Shown here piece after piece: positions 33,996 through 45,299 of a DNA stretch of 64,000 nucleotides. The position numbers and the translations under genes were made by a program. Origin of the DNA: Bubalus kerabau. Taxonomy: Eukaryota; Chordata; Mammalia; Artiodactyla; Bovidae. The stretch covers positions 91,260,501 to 91,324,500 of the forward strand of contig NC_073628.1 in the NCBI RefSeq assembly GCF_029407905.1, in the 5' to 3' direction. Within the stretch, counting starts at the first letter, position 1; the number at the start of each line of letters is the position of its first letter. The notes under the pieces were generated by a model. That model was given only the letters and a program-made list of their open reading frames with translations, was not told where the DNA came from and searched no databases.

Positions 33996-36631
33996 CTTTT
34001 GTGTATGTTTGGAAAACGTTGTAATAAAAGTTTAAAACAAATGTATGAGAGAGATTAAATTATTAATTCTAAAGAACACAGTCCTAGAGAAGAAGCACAA
34101 AGAATGACTTTGGAACATAGGAAGTGGTTTTTTTGAAGCTGGAGAAAACCAACAAAGGAGATGTGAAAAGACTGCTAAAGGGCAGAGGAGGGAAGTGAGA
34201 GAAAGCAAGACCTCAAGATTCTCAGCAAAGCAAAGGCAAAGCTGTCTCCCTACAATAGAAAAGAAAAAAACAAACAAACAAACAGGAAATTGGGGTTGGT
34301 GTTGAGGTGGAAAAAATTTGACACAGACGTTCACGTCACCAGAGAGACCATTGGTGGAAAATCAGCACATACTCAGAAAACACCAAGGGCCTGGGAGAAG
34401 CTAGGTTGCATGGTTTTATAGAAGATCTCACCCAGATACAAGACATCCGCATTGTCTCGGGGGGTTTCAGTACTCTGACAAAGAGGTACATTATTTGGGG
34501 ATTTTGGAACTTGTCAAACCCAGTTAGAAGTAGTTTCCATATTCTTTGTTCATATATTTGTTTTTATAATAAAGAGATGTTTATTATCTCTTGGATAAAA
34601 CCATACAGATGGCTTTACCTTTTACCAGCGCCCAAGGCAGGTTCTGCCCATGGTACATTATTAATCCCCAAAGATCACAATACTCCTCCCAACCTAGCAT
34701 GTATAATAATAAGTACCAAGCCTCCTTATCCTCTAAATAGGCCGGTTCTTACCAGCACAGTTCCTGGTGGGTGTAACCTCACCAATACATTTTTCCCCCA
34801 TAACTCCTAGGATAATTGATAACAACAATATTAAGTCCTTGGTTCCTATTCCTGCTTTCTTATCTAGATTGGTCTCTAAAGCAAAAAATAGCTGCCAGTA
34901 AATGTTCCTTTTGTCCAAATCTCCTTTTGGACAGTAGGTGATTTTTTTCTGCCTCTCACAGTGTCCTTTGAATTCTTTTTTTCTCCCCAGACACTTTAAA
35001 ACCCCATTACAATCCCTTGCCACAAACCTTTAGAATTCACAGAAATGGTGCCCCAAACACCAGATATAAATTTCTTCCAAGCTTTGCATGATTACAGGTG
35101 GCGAAGAGATACTCACACTATAGGGGTCTTCACTATACAGAGAAATTAGCAACTCAATCTTTGTTATCCGTAAGGACCTTGTGGTGTGGAGAGAGGCACC
35201 TAGCCTGACTCTTCTTGGGGAAGGAAGAGGTACAGAATAACAAATTAAGATATACTGGCACCCGATTACTTAAGGACCTGGTTCATAGCCATCCAGAGAA
35301 ACTGCCACTTCCTTGCTGTTCGTGGGCTCAAAGGCCTCTATCATCATGGAAATTTCCTGCATTTATGGAAAATCTCCAGGAAGGCAGAATGGCAAAATCC
35401 TACCTGTGCTGGCGTGAAGGATATTGTTCTATCTGAAAATGCTGAATTTGCTAATTAAATACTGGGTGTAAATTAGATTCCCAGGGAACAATTTAACATA
35501 TAAGAGAAAAAAAAAACCTGCTCTTCACATGATATTGGATCTATAAAAGATTTTGCATTGAGCCTAGCACATAGCAAGTGCTCAAAACTACTAGGCTTCC
35601 AGCAAACTGAATTTGGTGAATAAAAGTAGGCAGGCATGGAACTCCTGAGATTCTAATAATGTTCTGTTTCTTGACTTAGGTCTGGTTACACAGGTGTGTT
35701 CAGCCTGTAAAAAATCATTGACTTGTTTATGTATGATCTCTATACTTTTCCCTATTCCAATATTTTTCATGGGTATCTTTACCAAATAAGTGCAGGAAGA
35801 AAGAAGGAGTCCTATTTTCTATGATAACAGTAGCTTATATTTATCCTTTATAACACATAATTTAAATTATACAATTATTTATGGAAGTTGTGTGATTATT
35901 TGTTTAGCATCCATCTCTCCTGCTGGATTGTATATATCAAGAACCAGAAGTTCTTTTTTTTCATTATTATGTTTCTAGCATCGAGCAAGATGTCTAGTCC
36001 ATAGTAGATGCTCAACAAACATTTGTTGAATGAGTGATCTGATTAATGATTAAATCTGAAATCTAACATTAATTTTAGTTGGATTAAAAGTTAGATGATA
36101 CCTTGGATAAGACATACACCTGTGTCCCTGCTGCATAAGGAATAAATGAGACAGAAAAAAAATTTTTTAAGGTGGCTCTCCATTTATTTATTGTGTAAAT
36201 TGCTGAAAACAAAGGTCGGACTGCTTTCTTCTTATTTTTATGGTATACAGTTTTTCATCTTAGCAGCGGTTGCTACATTGCTTTACCTCATTTTAAGTAT
36301 ATTAGTGAATCTTCACATTTATATGTAATAAACTTTTATGATAAGGTCACAAAAGACCCATGGGAAGAATAAATATAAAAGTCAAAACCTGACATTTTAA
36401 TAACAATAAAAAATACAAAGAAACAGCCTATGCCTAGGGGAGAAAAAGTACCCAGTAAGCACCAAATGAAGAGAGGAGAAAGACATTATGTCAGAAGAGG
36501 CAGAAGCAAGGGAAGATGAAGGCATTTTAACAAGAGTTTCAAAGAGCTGAGAGAAAAATTATGTCTTTAGTTGACTGGATGTGAATGTGGAGAGAGAGGA
36601 CCAAAGGGGTCCATTTAGAAAGACATTGTGG
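33996..36631. other. Long stretch with little recognised content
   Basis: A (CAAA)n run lies at about 34268-34283 and an A-run at 35504-35515. An L2/MIR-type tail lies at 35970-36040 ('agtagatgctcaacaaacat'). 34600-35460 could be a decayed LTR or retroviral segment but has no motif I can defend. The 96-codon minus frame (34733-35023) and 134-codon plus frame (34406-34810) are unassigned. Confidence 0.4.
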
Positions 36632-37122
36632 TTGCTGTTTCTCAGTCTCAAAGTCATATCCGACTCTTTGTGACCTGATGGACTGCAGCACTCCAGGCTC
36701 CTCTGTCCTCCACTATCACCCAGAGTTTGCTCAAGTTCACATCCATTGAGAAAGGTGATGTCACCCAACCATCTCATCCTCTGTTGTCTCCTTCTCCTCC
36801 TGCCTTCAATCTTTTCCAGCATCAGGGTCTTTTCCAATGAGTCAGTTCTTTGCATCAGATGGCCAAAGTATTGCAGCTTCAGCTTCAGCATCAGTCCTTT
36901 CAATGAATATTTAGGGTTGATTTCCTTTAGGATTGACTGATTTGATTTCCTTGCAGTCCAAGGGATTCTCAAGAGTCCTCTCCACCACCACAATCCAAAA
37001 GCTTCCATTCTTCAGTGCTTAGTCTTCTTTAGGCACTAACTCTCACATCTGTACATAACTACTGGAAAAACTAGCTTTGACTATATGGATCTTTGTCAGG
37101 AAAATGATGTCTCTGCTTTTTA
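36632..37122 (-). mobile_element. 5'-truncated BovB LINE (older subtype), antisense
   Basis: About 490 bp of the BovB 3' end in reverse, much diverged. The 149-codon minus frame (36559-37008) is the RT C-terminal region with the SLEKTLML-like segment. No target-site duplication was recognised. Confidence 0.9.
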
Positions 37123-37312
37123 ATATAAACACAAGCCCAGGTGAAAATCTGGCAAAAGACAAGGCTTGAGGCAGAGAATCTGCTTTAAGATCCCCTCCTT
37201 TTCCATTTCAGGACATCCCACCAGCAACCTCACCTACCACCAAATGCCCACTGTCCCCAGCTGCTGGCTGTCTGCCCTAACCTCCCTAATTAACCACTCA
37301 TCCCTAGGTAAT

Positions 37313-37524
37313 GGGCTTACCTGGTGGCTCAGACCGTAAAGTATCCATCTGCAATGCAGGAGACATACATTTGATCCATGGGTCAGAAAGATCCCCTGGA
37401 GAAGGGAATGGCTACCTACTCCAGTATTCTTGCCTGGGAAATCCCATGGCCAGAGGATCCTGGTGGACTACAGTCCATGGTCGCAAAGAGTTGGACATGA
37501 CAGAGCAACTAACACTTCCACTTT
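37313..37524 (+). mobile_element. Bov-tA SINE with TSD
   Basis: Head 'gggcttacctggtggctcag' and full body. A 12-bp duplication with one mismatch flanks it: TCCCTAGGTAAT (37301-37312) and TCCCTAGATAAT (37525-37536). Confidence 0.93.
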
Positions 37525-37669
37525 TCCCTAGATAATAGCTCTTATTCCTGGCATTTTTTTCTCCTCATAAAACCTCTGTTAAAACAGAATAGTCCTATGT
37601 CTATGCCAAGATTCAAGTTCTTTTTCCATTTTAAAAATTCTTTCATAATGTTATTTTAACATTAAAAAT

Positions 37670-37962
37670 TTTTTAAATCAAAACTTTATTGAGATGTAAT
37701 TCACAAACCATGTAATTCACCCATTTACACTGCATATTTCAATTGTTTTTTACTATAGACACAGAGTTGTGTAATCATCACAATCACTTAATCCTCATAT
37801 CAGAAACAAACTCTGTACCCATTAACAGTCTTTCTCATTTCTCCCCAACCCCTAAGCTGAAGCAACCACTAATCTACTTTCTGTCTCTGTAGATTTGCCT
37901 GTTATGAACACTTTATGTAAATGATACTCTATGATATGTGGTCTTTTTTGTCAGGCCTTTTT
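37670..37962 (-). repeat. L1M 3' end, antisense, left part
   Basis: 'aaactttattgagatgtaat', 'aattcacccatttacactgc', 'aaccactaatctactttctg' and 'gatttgcctgttatgaacac' are reversed old L1 3' sequence. It continues at 38175. Confidence 0.8.
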
Positions 37963-38172
37963 CTACCCCTGGCGGCTCAGAGGTTAAAGCGTCTGCCTGC
38001 AATGCGGGAGAGTTGGGTTTGATACCTGGGTCGGAAAGATCCCCTGGAGAAGGAAATGGCAACCCACTCCAGTATTCTTGCCTGGAGAATCCCATGGACA
38101 GAGGAGCCTGGTGGGCTTCAGTTCACGGGGTCGCAAAGAGTCGGACACGACTGAGCGACTTCACTTTCACTT
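37963..38172 (+). mobile_element. Bov-tA SINE inside L1M
   Basis: Head 'ccctggcggctcagaggtta', body, 'cggacacgactgagcgactt' end and a (TTTCAC)n tail. It splits an L1M tail. Confidence 0.92.
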
Positions 38173-38174
38173 TC

Positions 38175-38380
38175 ATAATATATATGAGGTCCATCTACTT
38201 TGTAGAATGTATCAGTACTTCATTCCTTTTTATTGCCAAAAAATATTCCATTGAGTGAATATATCTCATTTATTCATCCATTCGTTATTCTGCTTTTATT
38301 TTTGTCCCATTCATTATCTCCACTTTTTTACTTATGAATAATGCTGCTATGAACATTTGCATTGTTCTTTCATAGGAAGT
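38175..38380 (-). repeat. L1M 3' end, antisense, right part
   Basis: 'atgtatcagtacttcattcc', 'caaaaaatattccattgagt' and 'aatgctgctatgaacatttg' continue the L1 interrupted at 37963. Confidence 0.8.
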
Positions 38381-39462
38381 TAGATGTAGAAGGAAGTTTA
38401 GCAGTTAGTGGTCTAATCTCCATTCAGCTCTTTGGTCACATGATACAGCAAGAAACAAATGTAGAAAGGATGTGAGAGCGTAAGACTGAACCCTGCTTTC
38501 TGCACCTGTAACTACACAATTGACCACTTAGTGAGCTCAGACATATGCCCGCACTATCTCAGTTCTAAATAGCTTCTTATTTCACCTTCTATTTAAGTTC
38601 TCAGCTGAACCTGCCTGAAACGATGGTTTTCTTCTGGTATTATTAATATCTCTAGAAATAGGCTCCTTGCACAGGCTTCCACAGACTTCAGCACATTCAC
38701 TCAAATACAACATCTAATAAAAATGACCTTTCTACACTGAAGTACAAGTGATGCCGGCACTGCTTCTTTTATCAATCTGATGTTCTTCTCTTTGTTCCTT
38801 AGCATTTTTAGTCATGCATTCCCTCACACTGCTCAAATGAGAAAATGTTCTTTCTCCATCTCCTCAAGAAATCCAAGACTTCTCTGTTGTTAGTGGCATT
38901 TGAATGCTATGTTAATCTGTAGCAACCCAAGGTTTCCCTGTTTTACATTAATCTATTGGCTGGTGTTGGTCTGAGATCTTTTCTCAGCTTTTCAGGTTAA
39001 AAATGTTTTTTAAAAAGCAAATTTTCCCACTAGGTGGTTTCCAGTGCCCTGACTATCTAAATCAGTGTTCTGCAAACTGGTGTATTCATTCACATACATA
39101 AAGAGTTTTCAGGAAGCACATATTACGTTTTCAGTGCACGGTTTTCACAGGATCGATTTCTAGGTCTTTAATTTCTGTTTAAACTCGTTCCTCATTGACA
39201 AGGGAGAGAAGACGGCTGCTCAAGCTGAGTTTTCCTAGACTGCTAAGTATCCCTGTCCAACTTCACAAAAGAAAAACTCACCTCTCATCCATCCTAAACT
39301 TACTTCAATGCATTGCCCAGAGTGTTTAAAAAAAAAAAAAAAACCTCCAGGACACTAAAAATATGACAATTAAATATTGTGTTGTGATAAGAAAGTGAGT
39401 GTCTCTAATGAACTAGGGAAAAGAATAGTCACAAATCAGGTTGTTTTCAATTTTTTTGATTT
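38381..39462. other. Non-coding stretch, nothing recognised
   Basis: 1.1 kb with an A-run of 17 at about 39328-39344. No repeat or coding signal was recognised. Confidence 0.4.
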
Positions 39463-39478
39463 CTACAATGCCGGGAGC

Positions 39479-39584
39479 CGGCATATTGCATATTGAGTGC
39501 ATATTGCATATTGCATATTGAGTGCAGCACTTTCCACAGCATCATCTTTCAGGATCTGGAATAGCTCAACTGGAATTCTATCAC
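39479..39584 (-). repeat. 106-bp antisense BovB fragment inside the LTR
   Basis: From about 39509 to 39584 the sequence is the reverse of the BovB RT region that occurs in sense at about 3181-3252 of this window. It is preceded by a short GCATATT tandem array (39481-39520). Two copies of TGCCGGGAGC (39469-39478 and 39585-39594) bracket it exactly, like a 10-bp target-site duplication. Confidence 0.85.
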
Positions 39585-40431
39585 TGCCGGGAGCAGGAGC
39601 TCCGCCCATGGCAAAGGTCATGAGGAAGGAGGCTCGGCACACGCAAAGGCGGGATCGAGCCTCAGGAGTCCCCCTGGAAATTCTCGAGCATCTACCCCCA
39701 AAACCAGAGTCTGCCTACTTTCGGCTTTGTGCTCTCACCTACACCTCTGACTTTACGGGGGGCTGTCCTCCACTACCTCTCTCTGAAAAAAGAGTTAGCT
39801 TACAGCTCCAGTTAATAATTCCTGGGTGTGACAGTGTTTCAACCTACAAACCCCTTTGGAAATCCTCTAGCCTGCCTGAATAGGTTTTTCCGGCCACATG
39901 TGATTGTTCAGAGCCTCCCAACTGTGAGAGGCAGGAGATGTTCTAAACTGTCTAAACACAGATTCTTTTGAGTAGTTAAAAGATTGATTAGAAATTGTGT
40001 TGGTGAAGGGTTTTTCACTTATTGAGCCAATGTTTGCTGCTAAGTCTCCATACTCCTTACCTACTGTGTCCTTGGCAGTGTATTGATTGATATAATGGGT
40101 GTATAGAAATGTAAGTAGTAGCCTCAATGTTTGTAACGTTGGACCCTTGAGTTAATTCTTTTCTTGATTGAGCCCACCTCACCTTTGCCCTATAGGAATG
40201 CAGCTTTGTCCAATGCTTTTTTGGAGGCTGGTGCCTGACTTTGGAATAATCACCTTTAGAGAAAGAAAAGTTTCTTAAAATGTTAACAGGCCTCCTGGCC
40301 AGAAGATGATGTAATTCACCTGAACTTTTGCATATGATAAGTTTGAAAGCCTGGCTTCGATTAGGACCAGGAACTGCTGTCCTTGCATGACTCCACCCCT
40401 TCCCCCATTATCCTCTATGCACAACTTTAGG

Positions 40432-40456
40432 TATAAAAACTACTTTGGAAAATAAA
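40432..40456 (+). promoter_or_regulatory. LTR TATA box and polyadenylation signal
   Basis: TATAAAA at 40432-40438 and AATAAA at 40451-40456 are about 13 bases apart. This close spacing would require a start site after the AATAAA or a short R region. Assignment is by sequence only. Confidence 0.6.
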
Positions 40457-40822
40457 GTGCGGGCCTTGTTCACCGAAACTTGGTCTCCCCATGTCGTTCT
40501 TTCTCTCACCTTCTGGCTGAATTATTCAGACTCTCTTCTCCACTGAATTTCCTCACTGAGCTATCCTCATTCTATTACTCTTTATATCTTTGATAAATAT
40601 TTATAAATAAATAGGTCGCCAATGCCATCCCTGCTTCAAATACCCTGGATCAGCCGGGGCTGGACCCCGGCACTACAACATTGAAGATATTGATGGATCA
40701 TTAAGAATTATTTTTAGTGAATAAGAAATATTGACTGCTATTGATATAATCCTCCTTTCTGTTCCATCCGCCTACTTATGAATGCAGTTTCTCAATATTT
40801 ATACCTATAAAAAAGAAGAACA

Positions 40823-41111
40823 GGACTTCCCTGGTGATCTAGTGGTTAAGAATCTGCCTACCAATGCAGGAGACAGGGGTTTGATCCCTATTCAGGGACG
40901 ATTCCACATGCTACAGAGCAACCAAGCCCCTGCACCACGACTACTGAAGCCTGCGCACCTCGAGTCCACGCTTCACAACAGCAGAAGCCGCTGCAATGAG
41001 TAGCCCGTGCACCACAGGGAAGAGTGGCCCCCACGCTCTGCACCAAGGAAAGCCCACACACAGCAACGAAGACCCAGCACAGCCAAAAATAAACAAGTCT
41101 TAAAAAAAAAA
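40823..41111 (+). mobile_element. CHR-2-type SINE, full length
   Basis: tRNA-like head 'ggacttccctggtgatctag', long body with 'caccacgactactgaagcct' and 'cagcaacgaagacccagcac', and an A-rich end. No clear target-site duplication was found. Confidence 0.9.
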
Positions 41112-41619
41112 TGTAGCTTACACAGGCGGTAAGTGATACCCATCCAAGAATATAGAAATAAGTTGGGAAAATAAAATAACCTCATCTGTTTTATCAAGAT
41201 ATGCATTTGTAATTCTATTGAATATTTACAAGATGTGTAATATATTTGCATTGTTTCAACCAATTCTATAGTAGAGAATTACTATAGAGAATAATAATCA
41301 ATTTAATATAGACTTTTAACACCTAGACCTTATGCTGGTACATAAAACAAAAATTTTTAATTTAAGAAAGAAAATTATGACAATATTGAAATATTTGACT
41401 AGTAATATTATTTTATATTTAGATAGAATTCTGTGGGAGTAATAATTTTTTACTTTGAGAAAAAAATTTTAAAAATTCCTGACCATTAGAAATGTTCATG
41501 CAATTTTTTAATATTTAATCACTATAATATAAAAATTCAAATGAGTGTGGTGGAAAGGATGACATAACTTTGTATTTCCTGAGATTGTTCCTTTATTAAA
41601 AACATGTTTTGTTTTACTT
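41112..41619. other. AT-rich non-coding stretch
   Basis: Strongly AT-rich, nothing recognised. Confidence 0.4.
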
Positions 41620-41689
41620 AATTGAGAATAATTATAATAGCTACTTTAAAATCATTGTCTATTAGTTCTAACATCTGTTTAATCTCAGG
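41620..41689 (-). repeat. L1M 3' end, antisense, left part
   Basis: 'tcattgtctattagttctaa' and 'catctgtttaatctcagg' start an old L1 3' region that resumes at about 42105. Confidence 0.6.
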
Positions 41690-42104
41690 ATATGGATGTG
41701 AGAGTTGGACTGTGAAGAAAGGTGAGCACAGAAGAATTGATGCTTTTGAACTGTGGTGTTGGAGAAGACTCTTGAGAATTCCTTGGACTGCAAGGACATC
41801 CAACCAGTCCATTCAAAAGGAGATCAGTTCTTTGGAAGGAATGATGCTAAGGCTGAAACTCCAGCATCTCATGCGAACAGTTGACTCATTGGAAAAGACT
41901 CTGATGCTGGGAGGGATTAGGGGCAGGAGGAGAAGGGGATGACAGAGGATGAGATGGCTGGATGGCATCACCGACTTGATGGATGTGAGTTTGGGTGAAC
42001 TCCAGGAGTTGGTGATGGACAGGGAGGCCTGGCGTGCTGTGATTCATGGGGTCGCAAAGAGTCGGACATGACTGATTGACTGAACTGATCTGAACTGATG
42101 CTCT
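41690..42104 (+). mobile_element. 5'-truncated BovB LINE, sense
   Basis: About 415 bp of BovB in sense, from the CESWTV-coding region to the 'aactgatctgaactgatg' tail. A 106-codon frame (41622-41942) is the RT C-terminal part with one internal in-frame shortening. It lies inside an older L1M. Confidence 0.92.
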
Positions 42105-42745
42105 GCTTCATGTTCTTTTCTTTTGAGAATATGCTTTATTCACTTGGTCCTTCATGTGAAATGTATCTTGGCATTCTATACTGAACATTATGATAGATTC
42201 TGTTATTTTTCTCCAAAGAGAAAATTTGTTTTAGCAGGTTTTTGTCTGGGCTGGGCTTGAATTGAAAACTCCATTTCTTTTATTTCACCTCTGGTCTCTT
42301 TTCAGATCTTTTTTGTGTTTAAGTCGGCTACTTTGAGTCTGCTCTGCCCATGTGTAGTTCAGGAGTCAGTCAGAAATGTGGGTAGACAGCATTTGCGGGT
42401 CCACTCTCTGGTTCTTTTCCTTAGAGACTGTACCTACTCTCTTTAGTATTTATAGTTTCCTAACTTCAGTTTTCTTATTCTCAGACCTGAAAGACTGTAA
42501 GTTTTATCACAAGTGCTGTTGCCACATGCAGACTGTACTTAGTCCCAAGCTAAACACCACAGAGACAGAAATTTATTTAGATATAGTCTTCCTTCTCCAA
42601 ACAAATATGAACTTCCCACCAGTCTCAGTATACTGCTTGTTTTCCAGTACCTTCACATCGTGGGGTTTTTTGGTTGGTTTTGTTTGTTTTAGTGTTGGGT
42701 CCAGATTTTGCAGCTATTTTCTATATGGATGGAAGTTAAGTGGTC
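42105..42745 (-). repeat. L1M 3' end, antisense, right part
   Basis: 'gattctgttatttttctcca', 'ttttagcaggtttttgtctg', 'ggctgggcttgaattgaaaa' and 'cgggtccactctctggttct' follow a reversed L1M 3' region. The 128-codon frame (42376-42762) is chance. Confidence 0.6.
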
Positions 42746-44120
42746 ATCCAGTAGGGTCTTAGTCATCATACCTTAAACCAGAATCCAATTCTGTTTTAAA
42801 ATATTGATTAGCATTTATGATAAGCTAGGAATGAAATCCTTTACCATAATTTAAACTAATGAAAAAATCTAGACATCAACCTTATCATTTAAAAGGATGT
42901 TGTTGCTTTTTCCAAGGCTGTTACATCAGAAACCTCTTGTGTGCAAGTGCAGATTGTCTCAGCCTCCCTTGCCTCTTGCTCTCACCACCACTGTGGCCAC
43001 CGGCTCTGCTTAGGTTCTGACCAATTTCATGCAGTTGAAACCTGACAGTGCCTCATCTCTGCCTATGCGTAGTGCCTCTTGCCTTCCATCCTGTTGATCA
43101 ACAGGAGCCCACACATGCATGACCCAGAGTTTGGGGAAGTTAAGACTCTGTGGGTAAAATTTGGACAGATGGTATAGGTGGAATGCAATGAATAAAGTTT
43201 GTTTCTCCCCCAAGAATAACTATAGTAGGTTGCAATTATCTAACTTTGCAGAGCCACTCCACAGAATCAAGCAGGTAGGTTCTTAGTAAATGGCAACTTG
43301 GTTATGCATTGTTGTGTTGGCTTTCCCTCTTTTCCTAGTTCACACCCTTTTCTCTCACTCCTTTTCCCCCAGGATGGCATGTAATACAGAGGTAGCATGG
43401 AAGCTTTGTTTCCTGGAGTAGGCAAATCAAGAAAGAAGTAGATGAACCTCACCTTTAGTCCCAAGGGCAGAGATTCAATTATCTGCTCATCATATACGAT
43501 TGCTGGTCTTCTGAGCACTCCTGTAACTCTAACTTACAGAAAATGTCACTAACCTAGTCTTATCCTGCTCTGAAAACTCATACAAGTTTCAATGATTCAC
43601 TTTGCTCATCTGGAGAGATTTTATATCTGTTCTATGACTTTGGAAGAAACATAATATCTTCTAGGTCCAGATCTACTAGAAAGAATACATCCTAAAGACA
43701 TAGCAGAGCCTTGAAATCTGACTTTTCAGTCTTTCTTTTTTCTCCTTTTCAAAAAAATGTTCCCCTTCTGTCTTATTTGTAGGACAAAGAATAAAGCCTC
43801 TGTGGTAAATGTACAGAAAAAGGAAGTTGGCATTCAAACTCCACATGTTCCATTAGACGAGCTCTTTTTAATACCTTAGCAATTTCCTGCTGGTGGTCAT
43901 GTGAGTTTCAATAGCTACATTCAGCTATCTTGTTGAAGGGACAAACAGCAGGACCAGAGCCAATGAGTGAACAATGAAGAGAAGGAATTGTACTCCAGTA
44001 TAAGGAAGAACTTTCTAATGATTGGTGCAGTTAAGCAAGCAGAGCAGAGAGAATGACTGCCCTATGGGATGGAAGAGCCACACAGAGAGGCTACAAAGTA
44101 CCTGTTTGAAATGCTTTTGG
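42746..44120. other. Non-coding stretch, nothing recognised
   Basis: 1.4 kb without a named repeat. The minus frames at 43010-43213 and 43267-43518 have no domain. Confidence 0.4.
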
Positions 44121-44121
44121 G

Positions 44122-44205
44122 CAGTGATACTCAAGCTTGAGCCTCCAGAGTTTCTGATGTAATCATTTGCAGTAACTTGAGAATTTGCATTTCTAACAAG
44201 TGTCC
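44122..44205 (+). repeat. MER5-like hAT element, left part
   Basis: It opens with a terminal 'cagtgatactcaag' and is completed after a SINE insertion by the inverted terminus 'tttgagaactactg' (44525-44538). These are the short inverted ends of MER5-type elements. Confidence 0.8.
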
Positions 44206-44479
44206 GGAGAAGACAATGGCACCGCACTCCAGTACTCTTGCCTGGAAAATCCCATGGGTGGAGGAGCCTGGTAGGCTGCAGTCCATGGGGTCTCTAAGAG
44301 TCAGACACGACTGAGCAACTTCACTTTCACTTTTCACTTTCACGCATTGGAGAAGGAAATGGCAACCCACTCCAGTGTTCTTGCCTGGAGAATCCCAGGG
44401 ACAGGGAAGCCTGGTGGGCTGCTGTCTCTGGGGTCGCACAAAGTCAGACACGACTGAAGCGACTTAGCAGCAGCAGCAC
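44206..44479 (+). mobile_element. Bov-A2 SINE (dimer) with perfect TSD
   Basis: Two units, linker and CAG-rich end. A perfect 9-bp duplication CAAGTGTCC lies at 44197-44205 and 44480-44488. It splits the MER5-like element. Confidence 0.94.
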
Positions 44480-44488
44480 CAAGTGTCC

Positions 44489-44538
44489 AGGTAATTCTAA
44501 AAATGCTGGCTTCAGGACCATCCTTTGAGAACTACTGT
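44489..44538 (+). repeat. MER5-like hAT element, right part
   Basis: 'ggtaattctaaaaatgctgg' then the inverted terminus 'tttgagaactactg' completes the element begun at 44122. Confidence 0.8.
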
Positions 44539-44577
44539 AAGGATATTCTGATTAGATAACCCCTAAACTGATATGCA

Positions 44578-44700
44578 GGACAGTGTAGCAGTTAAGGGCA
44601 CAAGCTTTAAAATCAGATTAGAACTAGGTTTGAATTTCAGTTCATCTATATTCTAGGTGTGGGTGTTTAAGCAGGTTACTTACCCTGCTTCCTCTTCTGT
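44578..44700 (+). repeat. MIR fragment
   Basis: 'acagtgtagcagttaagggc', 'gaactaggtttgaatttcag' and 'aagcaggttacttaccctgc' are classic MIR 5' blocks. The Tigger1 begins where the MIR would continue. Confidence 0.75.
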
Positions 44701-45101
44701 ATACAGGCACATCTCATTTTACTTTGCTTCATTTTATTACATCTCACATATATTCTGTGTTTGACAAACTGAAGGTTTGCATTTAATAGCAACCCCAGCT
44801 GAAGCAAGTCTATTAGTGCTACTTTTCCAATAGCATTTGCTCACTTCATGTTTCTGTGTTACATTTCGGTAAGTCTCACATTATGTAAGTCTTTTACATT
44901 ATTATTATATTTGTTATGGTGATCTTTGATGTTACTATTGTAATTGTTAGGGGTCACCACAAAACATGCCACTATTAGACAGCCAATTTAATGGATAAAC
45001 GTGCGCCTTCTGACTGCTCCAATCACTAGACTTCCCTTGTCTCTCTCCCCCTTCTTGGGCCTTCCTATTCCCTGAGATACAACAGTATTAAAATTAGGCC
45101 A

Positions 45102-45287
45102 ATGAATAACCCAACCATGGCCTCTAAGGATTCAAGTGAAAGGAAGAGTCACACATCTCTCACTTTAAATCAAAAGCTAGAAGTGCTTAAGCTTAATGAG
45201 GAAGACATCTCAAAAGCTGAGATAGACCAAGAGCTAGGTCTCCTGTGCCAATTAGCCAAGTTGCAAAAGCAAAAGAAGAGTTCTTGA
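45102..45287 (+). pseudogene. Tigger transposase, N-terminal helix-turn-helix part
   Basis: Begins MNNPTMASK, then LTLNQKLEVLKL, the CENP-B-like/Psq helix-turn-helix DNA-binding start of pogo-family transposases. About 60 codons are open before a shift. This domain bound the transposon ends. Residues 25-50 hold the helix-turn-helix. The start matches the expected transposase start by memory. The frame does not continue into the next part, so it is a broken gene. Confidence 0.85.
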
Positions 45288-45299
45288 AGGAAATTAAAA

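Larger units (their letters stand above)
39469..40672 (+). mobile_element. Solo LTR of a bovid endogenous retrovirus (BTLTR1-like)
   Basis: It begins TG and ends CA and is flanked by a perfect 6-bp duplication CTACAA (39463-39468 and 40673-40678), the length typical of class II (ERV2/ERVK-type) integrations. The terminal CCGG-rich ends (TGCCGGG... and ...CCCCGGCA) are imperfect inverted repeats. A TATAAAA box lies at 40432-40438 and a polyadenylation signal AATAAA at 40451-40456, placing the R region near 40457. No internal gag, pol or env sequence adjoins it, so it is a solo LTR left by recombination. The 128-codon frame inside it (39497-39883) is chance. The BTLTR1 name is by recognition. 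Confidence 0.88.

Noticed and set aside
34733..35023. 96-codon minus frame as a viral or host gene
   Set aside because: No recognisable motif, no neighbouring supporting frame and no usable gene context. Kept only as a low-interest pointer.
39497..39883. 128-codon frame inside the LTR
   Set aside because: Begins in the BovB-derived insert and runs through non-coding LTR sequence. No retroviral protein similarity is visible.
39469..40672. Possible provirus with coding genes
   Set aside because: Host duplications sit directly on both sides of a single LTR. No internal region is present, so it is a solo LTR.
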